Origin: Nymphalis io | Taxonomy: Eukaryota > Arthropoda > Insecta > Lepidoptera > Nymphalidae | DNA length: 64,000 nucleotides | Reading direction: 5' to 3' | Assembly: GCF_905147045.1 (NCBI RefSeq) | Contig: NC_065888.1 | Span: forward strand, 15,257,001-15,321,000 | Shown: piece by piece, positions 21,298 to 31,588 of the stretch | Position numbering within the stretch: the stretch's first letter is position 1 | Layout of the letters: each line of letters opens with the position of its first letter | The notes under the pieces: model-generated | What the model was told of the DNA's origin: nothing | The model's database searches: none | Seen by the model: the letters and a program-made list of their open reading frames with translations, nothing else | Translations under genes and position numbers: made by a program

Positions 21298-23643
21298 ATG
21301 ATCCTTCCTTATGAGTTCTCTAACATTCGAGGACTCCACGCTAACCTCAACGCTGTCCACCACCATCTCGAGACAGCACGGCCAGCCATGCTGTTTCTCA
21401 CGGAGACGCAAATACTCCGCCCTGCCGACACCAGCTACCTTAACTATCCCGGCTACATGCTAGAAGAATCTTTTAAAGCGAAAGCCGGAGTATGCTTGTT
21501 CGTCAGGGTGGATGTTTGTTGTCACCGATTGCGCTGCTTGGAGGACCCCTCCTTCTCCATGTTGGTGGTACGTGTGGACCTGGTTCGTCAGAGTCGAGTC
21601 TACGTGTGCCTCTACAGATCCCACAATGGTGACTTGGAGACAAGCCGATTATTTCACCATCTTAGTCGGGTGGCAGATGCTGCGCAAGAGCAGTTTCCTA
21701 ACGCGGAATTAGTGTTTTTGCAAGCGCCTTCTCTACTGGATCTTCTGCTGACTTCTCACCCGGTGGAATATCAGGTTGTGGTTCAAGCTCCACTTGGTTC
21801 TTCGGATCGCGGCCTTATATCTACCAAAGTGCCACAGGCCAAGCTGCCGCCATCAGCGGTATGCAAACGTCGCGTTTGGCACTATAAGTCAGCAGATTGG
21901 GACGGTATGCGCGATTACTATGCGTCAGTCCCTTGGAAGGAACGTTGCTTCAGTGGGAATGACCCGACAGCTAGTGCCGCTGCTGTTGCTGATGAGATCA
22001 TGTTAGGAATGGAATACTACATTCCTAGCTCAGATCTCATCAATAGGGGTACGCGTAACCGTTGGTTCACTCGTGAATGTGCCGACGCTGTATCATCTAA
22101 GCAGGCGGCATATCGCGCGTGGATCAACGGCTGCATTAGCGGGGCATCTAACATTGACTCACTGAAAGCAAACTACAATAAAAATTCCAAGTCCTGTAGG
22201 AAGGCATACACGAGAGCGGATGCACAGCGCATTGTACAGATTGGTCATGACCTTATTTCGCATCCTAGGGGCTCCCGTAGCTTCTGGCGTCTGACCAAGT
22301 CTGTGCAAAACAATTTCTGCCAACCTTCGCTGCCACCGCTCAGAAATCCGGACGGATCTCACAGGCCGCAGGAGAAAGCCGACCTCCTGGCTAAACTCTT
22401 TGCCGACAACTCTGTGATCGATGATTGTAGTGCGCAGCCACCAACAATACCTTCATGTGGCCAAACGATGCCTGACATCAAAATCAGGCAACGTGATGTG
22501 CGTGCGGAGCTGCAATCACTTGATATACGGAAAGCTAGCGGTCCTGATAGAATACCAGCCATTGTGCTGAAGAACTGCGCGGCGGAGCTCTCTCCTGTGT
22601 TAACGCGCCTGTTCCAACTTTCTCTCTCTTCGGGATGTGTGCCAGAGGCTTGGAGAAGAGCTAATGTGCGAGCGGTTCCCAAAAAAGGGGATCGGTCTGA
22701 CCCGGTAAATTATCGACCAATAGCTATCACCTCAGTACTTTGTAAGGTGATGGAACGGATTCTAAACAACCAACTGATCCATTACCTAGAAGATCACTGT
22801 CTAATTAATGATCGTCAGTACGGGTTTCGACCAAAACGGTCCACAGGTGATCTTCTAGCGTACGTAACACACCTCTGGGGTGAAGCTATCGACAAGCGGG
22901 GAGAATCGTTGGCCGTCAGCCTCGATATCTCCAAGGCTTTCGACAGGGTCTGGCACAGAAGTCTTCTCTCCAAGCTACCGGCATATGGTCTGCCTGCTCA
23001 GCTATGCACCTGGATAACCAGCTTCCTACACAAGCGTAGTCTTCGTGTTTTAGTAGATGGTTGCGCTTCACAATTCTATGTAGTGAATGCTGGGGTCCCC
23101 CAGGGATCTGTGCTAGCTCCCACACTCTTTCTTTTGCATATCAATGATATGCTCTCTCTTGGGAACATACATTGCTATGCAGATGATAGTACAGTGCATG
23201 GTGGATACCACGGACGCGCAGTGGCTGGGCGGGCGGAAACTGAGGAGAGGCGGGAGAATCTTGTAATTGAACTCGATAGGACGTTAGAGCTCATTGCCAA
23301 ATGGGGTTCTGATAATCTTGTTGAGTTTAATGCCAAGAAAACACAGGTATGCGCTCTCACAGCGAAAAAGTCACCATTTTACCCTCATCCCTCCCTCTGT
23401 GGCATACCGCTGATGATACAAAGCAAAATCGCCATGCTGGGGATGGACGTTCGCTGCGACCCTAGTCCAAGGGATTACATCGAGGCTATTATAAAAACAG
23501 CTTCACGAAAACTCGGAGTTCTGAACAAGGTGCGGCGTTTTTTCACGCCGCAACAACTGTGCCTGTTATACAAAACACAGGTATGGTCTTGCGTTGAATA
23601 TTGCTCGCACCTTCAGCGCAAGCTGCAGATTGCGAAATCCTGA
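21298..23643 (+). CDS. LINE endonuclease-reverse transcriptase, copy A, 781 aa
   Basis: This frame encodes ORF2 of a Jockey/CR1-group non-LTR retrotransposon. Residues 1 to about 185 are an AP-like endonuclease remnant (SNIRGLHANLNAV, LFLTETQIL). Residues about 395-665 are the reverse transcriptase: NYRPIAITSVLCKVMERIL, motif A LDISKAFDRVW (Asp543), motif B GVPQGSVLAPTLF, motif C YADD (627-630). Compared with copy B the endonuclease lacks 47 residues in frame, including the GDFNAHHESW catalytic segment, and the usual SDH motif reads SDR. The start is arbitrary because the element is 5'-truncated. The 3' end stops after CSHL and runs into unrelated LQRKLQIAKS, so the C-terminal tail, 3' UTR and polyA are gone. 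RT motifs look intact, but the copy should not be able to retrotranspose by itself. Confidence 0.85.
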   Translation: MILPYEFSNIRGLHANLNAVHHHLETARPAMLFLTETQILRPADTSYLNYPGYMLEESFKAKAGVCLFVRVDVCCHRLRCLEDPSFSMLVVRVDLVRQSRVYVCLYRSHNGDLETSRLFHHLSRVADAAQEQFPNAELVFLQAPSLLDLLLTSHPVEYQVVVQAPLGSSDRGLISTKVPQAKLPPSAVCKRRVWHYKSADWDGMRDYYASVPWKERCFSGNDPTASAAAVADEIMLGMEYYIPSSDLINRGTRNRWFTRECADAVSSKQAAYRAWINGCISGASNIDSLKANYNKNSKSCRKAYTRADAQRIVQIGHDLISHPRGSRSFWRLTKSVQNNFCQPSLPPLRNPDGSHRPQEKADLLAKLFADNSVIDDCSAQPPTIPSCGQTMPDIKIRQRDVRAELQSLDIRKASGPDRIPAIVLKNCAAELSPVLTRLFQLSLSSGCVPEAWRRANVRAVPKKGDRSDPVNYRPIAITSVLCKVMERILNNQLIHYLEDHCLINDRQYGFRPKRSTGDLLAYVTHLWGEAIDKRGESLAVSLDISKAFDRVWHRSLLSKLPAYGLPAQLCTWITSFLHKRSLRVLVDGCASQFYVVNAGVPQGSVLAPTLFLLHINDMLSLGNIHCYADDSTVHGGYHGRAVAGRAETEERRENLVIELDRTLELIAKWGSDNLVEFNAKKTQVCALTAKKSPFYPHPSLCGIPLMIQSKIAMLGMDVRCDPSPRDYIEAIIKTASRKLGVLNKVRRFFTPQQLCLLYKTQVWSCVEYCSHLQRKLQIAKS

Positions 23644-25384
23644 ATTCAATCCGCGGGTCAAGACAATAAAATTTATTGAATTTTTTATCCAAAAATTATC
23701 TGCAACTCTCTTTTGTTAGGAAGTTGTCAGTATTTACATCCTATATTTATTGAAGGTGCTATCCTGACCAATTGTCACTGCTAACCACGGAGGGGCGATT
23801 GCACATTCTAAGCAGGTGGTAGCTTTACATTCAATCTTGTTAATTGCATCCATGAATAAGGTTTATTTCGATTTTTTATTTTGGTTATTCAGATTATAAT
23901 ATAACAATGAGCCGCAATAGCTCAACGGTGTGCGGGTTGCCGGAAATAAGTTTATTAGTAATTCCAAGAAAGCATTGTAAGATACTATTAGTATTCATTA
24001 AAATGAATTAACATTTTTAGAAACAAGCTTTTTATCTAAACGCTCTAAAAAGAGAAAGTAAGCTTCGAAATAAATTAAATTTTTTTTTTTACATTACACT
24101 ATTTGTAATATATAACACTAGTAATTTTCAATAGTATGGTCGACTGTGCTACCCTGCATTTTGTGTAATTTGCAAGCCCACCATAATATAATTTGCAGCA
24201 TTATACTAAGTAATGCCTAACTATAGAACGAGCTATCACAATTAAATGAGTATACGAAATTTTGTATTAGTGCTGTTTACCGTTGAGCAATTTCCTTCTC
24301 GGGAGTCAGTCATAAGTGTATCAGGCCTATGTGTATCTTTGTTCTGTAAGCACTTATAACGAGTAATCACAATTGAATTCGAAAAAAATTAAAATTCGTG
24401 CGTGCTGTTAATTTTTGAGGAGTTTACTAGTTAGGAGCCAATATTTAGTTCAGCAGCTATACCCTTGTTGACAAAACTTATAATGGACTATCATTATTAA
24501 ATATTTATACAAAATTTCGGGTTTATACTGTTAACCGAGGTGTACTTTCCTGGAGCCAAAATGCATTGTTATCAGAACTGAACCAACATTTTAAATATTC
24601 GTAGGAAAAGTGGAAGTTGATTCTAAGTCTTACAATATTTCACCTAAACAATTACAACAACGCTTCCAAGTTAAATTAAAGCTTTTGGAAAGAAAAGTTG
24701 AAGGTTAACTTGTTATGTATCGTTATTATTTTAATAACTTAAGTCCTCTTCTGTACCGATAACAACGTGTATGCAAAATTATCAGAAACGATATGATAAA
24801 TGTTTCATATTTACGTGCACAATACTTACTTATATTCCATGGCGCAAGCCCGCAATGAATACCGGTCGACATCAAACGGCTCCATATTACGTTGTCAACT
24901 CGTCGGTCTGGAGGTAATAGAATATTCAGTCGACATGTCTACCTTTTCACTACCTTTAGTATTAACACTTTATAATTTTGTTTAAATATTTTGTATATAC
25001 CGGTTATGTTCTTTAAATACATAAAAAAATGTGTAACAAATTAATATTAATTATCTTAACAAGTGATTTGCAGCCATTCTAGAAGGTGAGTTTATAAATG
25101 TTAGTATATCAGTAATCAATATAAATCGCATATAGCATCGAAACAAAAAATTGTACATTATGAAAATATATGAACTATAAAATAAAATATTTTTCAAAAA
25201 GTCATAAGTGTTTAAAAAATATTTTAAGCAAAATCAATCCCCATTCATTGTCTTTTCTAATTGTTATATGAGTTCTTATGAATCACGACGATAACTTGAT
25301 TAAATTTAATGTAAATTTCTCGACCGTAGACCTATTTTATAACATTAAAAATAGCCTAAGTGAAGCTTTTACTAGGCGCTATAT
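23644..25384. other. Unassigned DNA with weak internal repeats
   Basis: From about 24230 to 24600 two stretches resemble each other ('tacgaaattttgtattagtg' with 'ttaccgttgagcaatttcc', and 'tacaaaatttcgggtttat' with 'ttaaccgaggtgtactttcc'), suggesting an old repeat. A 'gaatgagccgcaatagctc'-type string near 23911 looks like a tRNA-head scrap. 24738-24775 echoes the RTE-like tail block at 8140. No gene. Confidence 0.3.
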
Positions 25385-25387
25385 ATA

Positions 25388-25620
25388 TACTGTAGGTTTG
25401 TCACACCAAAAAGCGCCTCCATCTCCTTTATTCAACTCTCAAGTTTTACTTACTGCATACAATAATTAAATTTGATTTAGAATAATGATATAAAATCTCA
25501 TGTATTTTATTTTGAATATTGTCACAGTAAATGTAACTTCAAAAATTCCTTAAAAAGTTTCAAACAATCAAAACAGAGTACTATAAATTAAATATTAATT
25601 AGGAGACCATTTACAACCAG
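25388..25620 (-). repeat. Dispersed repeat X, internally shorter variant
   Basis: Reverse complement matches two separate parts of 37195-37830: 'gtcacaccaaaaagcgcctc' through 'tattcaactctc', then directly 'ttacttactgcatacaata', 'gattcagaataatgata'-like text and 'tttcaaacaatcaaaac'. The roughly 210 bp between these parts in the 37-kb copy are absent here. Confidence 0.6.
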
Positions 25621-25623
25621 CAC

Positions 25624-25666
25624 CTCTCACTGCCGAGCATGGTGTAATCACGCTCCGCAGTGAGAG
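25624..25666. repeat. 10-bp stem hairpin
   Basis: CTCTCACTGC (25624-25633) and GCAGTGAGAG (25657-25666) are perfect reverse complements around a 23-nt loop. Function unknown. Confidence 0.6.
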
Positions 25667-25714
25667 ATTTTGGCCAACTATTACCGCTAGGGAATACTAG
25701 GAATACTATGGGAC

Positions 25715-26110
25715 CCCCTCGCCGCTCGCCCTGGCTTCCACCCGAAACCAGTACACTTCTACGAGCACCTCCACCTGGAGTTCCCAGGACGGATCGCTTG
25801 TAAGAAGTGTATCGTCCTCACCGCTATGACCCTGTGCGGTCTCCGCAGAAGTCTTTACTCTGAGCGGCGAGAGCGTCCGTATATAGGTGCTGCGTACAGC
25901 ATCATGGAGCGGACCACACCGGAGTATAGACGCCGGCATGGTGATTCCGGTCCTCCCACGTTGGGTAGGAAGTGTCCCATGGCAGCAGCAGCGTTGATAA
26001 GCTTCGGGCCAAGTTGGACAAAGAGCTTCGGGCAAGCTCCATCTTCCGTCCAGGATCAGTCAAAGATACCTCATTTGGGCTTTTACTTTTATCACCGTCC
26101 CCTACGATAA
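25715..26110 (+). repeat. Dispersed repeat Y, longer copy 2
   Basis: The first 140 bp match 18586-18765. The GC-rich remainder ('cggagtatagacgccggcat', 'ggtcctcccacgttgggtag', 'agcttcgggcaagctccatc') is seen only here. The overlapping open frame at 25826-26110 has no recognisable domain. This could be a piece of a LINE or other transposon. Confidence 0.45.
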
Positions 26111-26785
26111 CAAACCCCTACGATAATAAACTCTCTATAAGGACTATGGAATAAGAGGGCCTCCGTTTACAACACAAGCTTGCTTAGTGTGGATGCCACC
26201 GGAAATACAATTTTGATATAGTTTCAGCAAACAACCTGCTGTTGTATCAAGTGTCTAATATTTTTTATTTATATTTTGCTGTAAATAAACTATTTTTGAC
26301 TTTTTTTTGAAAAGGTACAACTATAAAATTTGCCAATTATTACCGATACATACCGATAGATAGCAGTGACGGCGTACCTCGCACGCTTTATTGTTTTATT
26401 TTGCTGTATTTTTTTTCTTTTTGTTTTTGCCGAAATTTTCGTAGACATTGAGCGTTTGTTTCTTTGAATGGATTTTTTTTGTGCTAAGCATATAATTTCA
26501 CTATAATTTCTCTGTAATGCATGTAAATAGCAAATAATAAACTCTCAAGTCATATGTTTGTTGAATGTATGTAATGTGTAAACAGTTATATTAATTTCTG
26601 TAACCTATTAACTTATAGAATATGCAAGCGTTTCGCCCACGTGTCGCCCGCGTCATAATCGAAAATCCAGTTAAATCTGTGAAAAAGTAACAAAACTTAC
26701 AGCACACACAACCGTGGCGACAAACGGCATGGTACTCTTTTATGCCGTTATATACTTGTGTACTAGTACTTTATATAATATTTTT
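26111..26785. other. AT-rich DNA, nothing firm
   Basis: The patch near 26365 ('gcagtgacggcgtacctcgc') resembles text near 10040, so it may be an old repeat. No gene. Confidence 0.3.
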
Positions 26786-27069
26786 TATAGAATAGGAAGG
26801 TGGACGAGCATATGGGCCACCTGATGGTAAGTGGTCACCAAACGCCCTTAGACATTGGCATTGTAAGAAATGTCAACCATCGCTTATAGCCAATGCGCCA
26901 CCAACCTTGGGAACTAAGATTTTATGTCCCTTGTGCCTGTAATTACACTGGCTCACTCACCCTTCAAACCGGAACACAACAATATCAAGTATTGCTGTTT
27001 TGCGGTAGAATATCTGATGAGTGGGTGGTACCTACCCAGACGGGCTTGCACAAAGCCCTACCACCAGTA
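26786..27069 (-). mobile_element. SINE T, near full length
   Basis: Begins on the plus strand with a T-run and 'tatagaataggaaggtgg', includes CCACCTGATGGTAAGTGG (26817-26834) and ends 'caaagccctaccaccagta'. Read on the minus strand it is a SINE ending in the CCACTTACCATCAGGTGG tail plus A-run. The open frame inside it recurs in each copy and is not a gene. Confidence 0.85.
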
Positions 27070-28050
27070 AATAATTATTATAAATATATATATTACTCTA
27101 TATTATATGCTTTAAATTTAAATAAACATCAATTTTAACATTTTACATCCGCCAAGCGTCTCGGTTCAATTTTTTATTTTTGAAAACAGGAACAACAGAG
27201 CCGTCACGGCTGATGATGAGTAATATAATATTTCATTCGTAATTTTAACGTTCAAACAATGGACAAATAAAGCGCATCCCAATTTTTATAATACTTTAAT
27301 ATTGCTATAAAATGTTTGTTACGAAATGCGAAATTTTCAATAAAGCATTGGAAACACGGCTGTGCCTCGCCGCTCCCTCATCGAATATTCGCGTACTCCA
27401 TTGCTCGTCATTGTGATAAAAGCGAGGAATTTTCATTGGACAGCACGATTAAAATTCCTTTTGTATGTATTTTCAATATATGGAATTTGCTGAAATAAAT
27501 AAATCTGCAGTAAATTAGTATTGTATTCGTATATATATTAGCATAGTATGTCAAGTTTGATAGCTATGGTAAGAAATATTCTAAATTTTAAAATACAGCG
27601 TCACACAGTTACAGTTGGGACGCGGAATAACAATGGTTTTGAAAGCTGGTCATCTTATATGTGTATGTTGCGATTCATACAGTCTAGTATAAAGCTAAAT
27701 ATAAGCATGTGTGTGTTATGTAACGGTATTTTGAATAAAATTTAAGCGCATCGACCCCCCCTCCACACATACACACGCCAACGCGCATAGTTGTTATATG
27801 TTTTTGTAAAATAACAATAAATATATAACGTATTTGAGATGAAATTATCATATTATTTAGTACAATTTGTCAAATTAAGCCGTCTTAATATGGAATATTA
27901 GTTTTATTGAATTTCGGAAATTCACTGAACCGATACACGAATGTTTAATCGCTCGAATGATAGGTTTCTATAAACGTTTGGGACTAGTGCTCTCGTATGG
28001 CATCACTTCTTTGTATTTTTAATATATTACAATAATTATATACTTTTTTA
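27070..28050. other. Unassigned DNA with a candidate island
   Basis: 27330-27460 is GC-richer and non-repetitive ('cattggaaacacggctgtgc', 'gtactccattgctcgtcatt'). A regulatory role is possible but unproven. The rest is AT-rich. Confidence 0.3.
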
Positions 28051-28074
28051 GGCTTTGTGCAAGCCCGCCTATGT

Positions 28075-28085
28075 AGGTACCATAC
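28075..28085 (+). repeat. 11-bp target-site duplication (left)
   Basis: AGGTACCATAC is repeated at 28478-28488 and bounds the M SINE insertion. Removing one copy restores T text 'aggtaccatacacctatcac', which aligns with 'aggtaccacccactcatcag' of intact copies. Confidence 0.85.
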
Positions 28086-28477
28086 CGTAACCGTAACAGC
28101 CTGTGAATGTCCCACTGCTGGGCTAAAGGCCTCCTCTCCTCTTTTTGATGAGAAGGTTTGGAGCTTATTCCACCACGCTGCTCCAATGCGGGTTGGTAGA
28201 ATTCACATGTGGCAGAATTTCAGTGAAATTAGACACATGCAGGTTTCCTCACGATGTTTTCCTTCACCGTAAAGCACGAGATGAATTATAATCACAAATT
28301 AAGCACATGAAAATTCAGTGGTGCTTGCCCGGGTTTGAACCCACGATCATCGGTTAAGATTCACGCGTTCTTACCACTGGGCCATCTCGGCTTTTTTTAG
28401 GGGGTCCTGGTCTCCTCGGTAAGTCGTATACACGTGTCAAAGCGTATATACGACATGAGATGATTTCACTTTGACCA
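28086..28477 (-). mobile_element. SINE M with extra 5' hairpin segment
   Basis: 28086-28392 is a full-length M SINE in reverse: tail first ('taacagcctgtgaatgtccc'), then body, B box (reverse of GGTTCAAACCC) and A box ('ccactgggccatctcgg'). About 85 more bases (28393-28477) lie between its 5' end and the target-site duplication, so they came in with the SINE. They include a 12-bp stem (28423-28434 with 28443-28454, one mismatch that is a wobble in RNA) and an 8-nt loop. Other M copies in the window lack this extension. Confidence 0.8.
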
Positions 28478-28570
28478 AGGTACCATACACCTATCACATA
28501 TTCTACTGCCAAGAATTAATTTAGTATTCTTGTGTTTGGGTTTGAAGGGTGAGTAGGTAAGATTCTTTAC

Positions 28571-28770
28571 TAGCTCACATGCTTCTTTTACAACCCGAAT
28601 TCTTTCAAACGAGGCATGAGAGGCAGCTTGTGGGCGCGCAAGGCATGGGCGGCTAGTGCAGAAAATTCTTCCTGACTGCACTGGCCGTCATCGCGTTTGG
28701 ACTCCACTACCACTTACCATCAGGCGGAGTAGAGTGATTTGCCCTCCCGGCAAATATATAAAAAAAATAA
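28571..28770 (+). mobile_element. Jockey/CR1-like LINE, fragment D
   Basis: From 'agctcacatgcttctttta' through 'gaggcatgagaggcagcttg', 'ggactccactaccacttacc' and 'atcaggcggagtagagtg' to an A-run, this is the last 200 bp of the same LINE family as copies A-C, more diverged than B or C. It has the shared 3' motif with GCGG in place of GTGG. Confidence 0.75.
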
Positions 28771-29482
28771 GTCACTGAAACTACGGACACAAGATCATAG
28801 CATTTCAGTTTCCAAGGTTGTTTGCAGATTGATAACCTTCCATTCCAGAATGGACGATAATTCTTACAGTGCCAAAATCTATGGGCAGTGGTGACCATAT
28901 TTTACCATCAGGTGGTTCATTTGTCAATCTGATTAAGTTAAAAAAATTGGATTTTTTTCCACTAGATTTAAATATGACATAAATTGGCAAATTAATGTAT
29001 TTTACATTTAATATATTTCGAATGATCCATGTACTGAGAATAGTGTACGAATATAAAGACCGCTACTACGTATTGATGACTATGCTCATTATTAGTCTCG
29101 CATATTTCAAATGAAATATAATATCAATGGCACATTAAATTACAGTTACGTTCAATATATATCGACAATATCGCTTTTGTTACAACAATTTTAAGCTCAC
29201 CACAAAACACGATCATATAATGTCAGAAAGTGACCTCCCTCATTGAGTATAATTATAGCATTCAAAGGATACAATCAAGACAGCGTATCTCGTGGTATCA
29301 CCGTCAGACATTTTTTAACATTTTACGAGTGAGATACGTAGCGAGTTCTTACAGTATAACACTGCAGGTTTTAAGGCTTATTAAAGTGAGAATTAAAATT
29401 AAAATAATATTAAATCTTATTCAAGTAGATTCTTAACACTAGAACACTTAATTTTTAACGCTTAATAAATTAACCTTTGTCT

Positions 29483-29542
29483 TTTCGACTACACCTCTAC
29501 GATGTAGATGTGTAGTCGAAACACCTCTACGATGTAGTCGAA
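29483..29542. repeat. Direct and inverted repeat cluster
   Basis: ACACCTCTACGATGTAG occurs at 29490-29506 and again at about 29521-29537. TTCGACTACA and TGTAGTCGAA form inverted partners, and GTAGTCGAAAC closes the cluster. No known function. Confidence 0.7.
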
Positions 29543-30110
29543 ACGATGAGAGAGATTTTTAAGGTTTTATTAAGTAATCTTTTTGAATTTTTCATAGCAA
29601 TTATTATTTGCTAAATTAGATTAGAAGATTAGATTTAGAATTACTGTCATACAAAATCAAAAATGGTTAAAATTTTTAAGTGTTTCCTTACTATATTTAT
29701 TGGAAGGAACTTGCGAAATAAATTAAATAAGAATGAAATTAATTATTGTTTTATTAACAAAGCACAAAACAAAATGTTACAAATGCAAGTAATAATAAAT
29801 TTATAAAAAACATCAAACTACGAAGATTTTCCATGATGAATATTTTCTCAAATAGAAAACAATACATGTTATCATTGCCATTAATATTTTACAATAAATA
29901 ATAAAAAATAAATAAAACTAATAACACAGTAAAGCAAAAATGTCACGTAAATACCAACCTTCGTCGATGTGACGAGCCCTGCGTGCTGGAACGGCGCTCA
30001 TACCCACCGCCCCCACCCCCACGTAAACACCACGATTATCTCACAGACAGGTCTACTGCTATAGTCGATTCGCCGAAGGTTAGTGTTCTAGAGTAAAAAT
30101 CACTCTTAAA

Positions 30111-30155
30111 CCATCATCATCATCATCATTCATTCATTTTCATCATCATCATCAG
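30111..30155. repeat. (CAT)n-rich tract
   Basis: Two runs of CAT units separated by 'tcattcattttc'. Simple-sequence DNA. Confidence 0.85.
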
Positions 30156-30357
30156 TCATTTTATAAGATCAATAAATGATTAAATGCTACCACCTGAAAA
30201 AATCTCAGTAGGTACTCTTCCTCATTAATTTTATCATATCATTCACTTATCATATTATATCAATGTCATTATATTTATTTTATCATCTTACATAAAAATA
30301 GATGAATACTATCTCCAATATTTAATCATCGAAATTCATATTTTTGCTTTTGCAATA

Positions 30358-31285
30358 TTGTTTCTCACGGAGACACAAATACTCCGCCCTGGCGACACCA
30401 GCTACCTTAACTATCCCGGCTACATGCTTGAAGAATCTTTTAAAGCGAAAGCCGGAGTATGCTTGTTCGTCAGGGCGGATGTTTGTTGTCACCGATTGCG
30501 CTGCTTGGAGGACCCCTCCTTCTCCATGTTGGTGGTACGTGTGGACCTGGTTCGTCAGAGTCGAGTCTACGTGTGCCTCTACAGATCCCACAATGGTTAC
30601 TTGGAGACAAGCCGATTATTTGACCATCTTAGTCGGGTGGCAGATGCTGCGCAAGAGCAGTTTCCTAACGCGAAATTGGTGTTTTTGGGGGATTTTAATG
30701 CTCACCATGAATCATGGTTGAAATCCCTCAAAACTGACCATGCTGGAAGAACTGCTCATGCTTTTGCTCTCACACACGACTTGACCCAACTGGTTGATCA
30801 GCCCACCAGGATCCCAGACATTGATGGGCAAGCGCCTTCTCTACTGGATCTTCTGCTGACTTCTCACCCGGTGGAATATCAGGTTGTGGTTCAAGCTCCA
30901 CTTGGTTCTTCGGATCACAGGCCAAGCTGCCGCCATCAGCGGTATGCAAACGTCGCGTTTGGCACTATAAGTCGGCAGATTGGGACGGTATGCGCGATTA
31001 CTTTGCGTCAGTCCCTTGGAAGGAACGTTGCTTCAGTGGGAATGACCCGACGTGCCGCTGCTGTTGCTGATGGGATCATGTTAGGAATGGAATACTACAT
31101 TCCTAGCTCAGATCTCATCAATAGGGGCACGCGTAACCGTTGGTTCACACGTGAATGTGCCGACGCTGTATCATCTAAGCAGGCGGCATATCGCGCGTGG
31201 ATCAACGGCTGCATTAGCGGGGCATCTAACGTTGACTCACTGAAAGCAAACTACAATAAAAATTCCAAGTCCTGTAGGAAGGCAT
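30358..31285 (+). pseudogene. LINE endonuclease region, copy B
   Basis: Encodes most of the AP-like endonuclease: LFLTETQIL-type start, LVFLGDFNAHHESWL (Asp/Asn catalytic segment), TAHAFALTHDLTQLVDQPT and SLLDLLLTSHP. At GSSDH (near 30916) a 25-bp deletion relative to copy A shifts the frame. About 115 bp later a 5-bp deletion near 31053 restores it, so the reading between them (RPSCRHQRYANVAF and on) is out of frame. The frame is then cut by the T SINE at 31286. The N-terminal part upstream of LFLTETQ is missing through 5' truncation. The enzyme would be inactive. Confidence 0.8.
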
Positions 31286-31582
31286 TTTTTTTTTATAGAA
31301 TAGGAAGGTAGACGAGCATATGGGCAACCTGATGGTAAGTGGTCACCAAACGCCCTTAGACATTGGCATTCTAAGAAATGTCAACCATCGCTTATAGCCA
31401 ATGCGCCACCAACCTTGGGAACTAAGATTTTATGTCCCTTGTGCCTGTAATTACACTGGCTCACTCACCCTTCAAACCGGAACACAACAATATCAAGTAT
31501 TGCTGTTTTGCGGTAGAATATCTGATGAGTGGGTGGTACCTACCCAGACGAGCTTGCACAAAGCCCTACCACCAGTAAACAT
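31286..31582 (-). mobile_element. SINE T inserted in LINE copy B
   Basis: A full T SINE in reverse, T-run first. A 6-bp TSD, AGGCAT, is seen at 31280-31285 and 31583-31588. Copy A gives the empty site ('tgtaggaaggcatacacgag'), so the boundaries are exact. The insert plus duplicate is 303 bp, a multiple of three, but the SINE itself carries stops. Confidence 0.92.
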
Positions 31583-31588
31583 AGGCAT

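Larger units (their letters stand above)
28051..28947 (+). repeat. SINE T, old copy interrupted twice
   Basis: T text is seen in three pieces: 28051-28085 ('gctttgtgcaagcccgcc'), 28478-28570 ('atattctactgcc', 'tttgaagggtgagtagg') and 28775-28947 ('agtttccaaggttg', 'attttaccatcaggtgg'). The gaps are filled by an M SINE with a 5' extension and by LINE fragment D. Joined, the pieces follow the T order. Confidence 0.75.
28948..30356. other. Unassigned DNA with short repeats
   Basis: It contains a dyad/direct-repeat cluster at 29483-29542, a (CAT)n-type tract at about 30111-30155 and a short GC-rich C-run patch near 30000-30030. No gene recognised. Confidence 0.35.

Noticed and set aside
22159..22682. 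Minus-strand open frames over LINE copies A and B
   Set aside because: They are antisense shadows of the endonuclease-reverse transcriptase frame and recur in both copies only because the DNA is homologous.
27000..27040. Hammerhead-like string CTGATGAG with a following stem in SINE T (reverse copies)
   Set aside because: The required GAAA after stem II is replaced by GACGA, and no stem I/III partner lies around it, so a hammerhead ribozyme is not supported.
26893..27138. Recurring 60-90 codon frames beginning MRHQPWELRF in several places
   Set aside because: They are the same frame of SINE T in each copy. T is a non-coding retroposon with indels between copies that do not respect the frame.
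30111..30155. Possible CRISPR-like or regulatory array of CAT units
   Set aside because: It is simple trinucleotide repeat DNA in a eukaryotic genome, with no spacers or repeat-unit structure.
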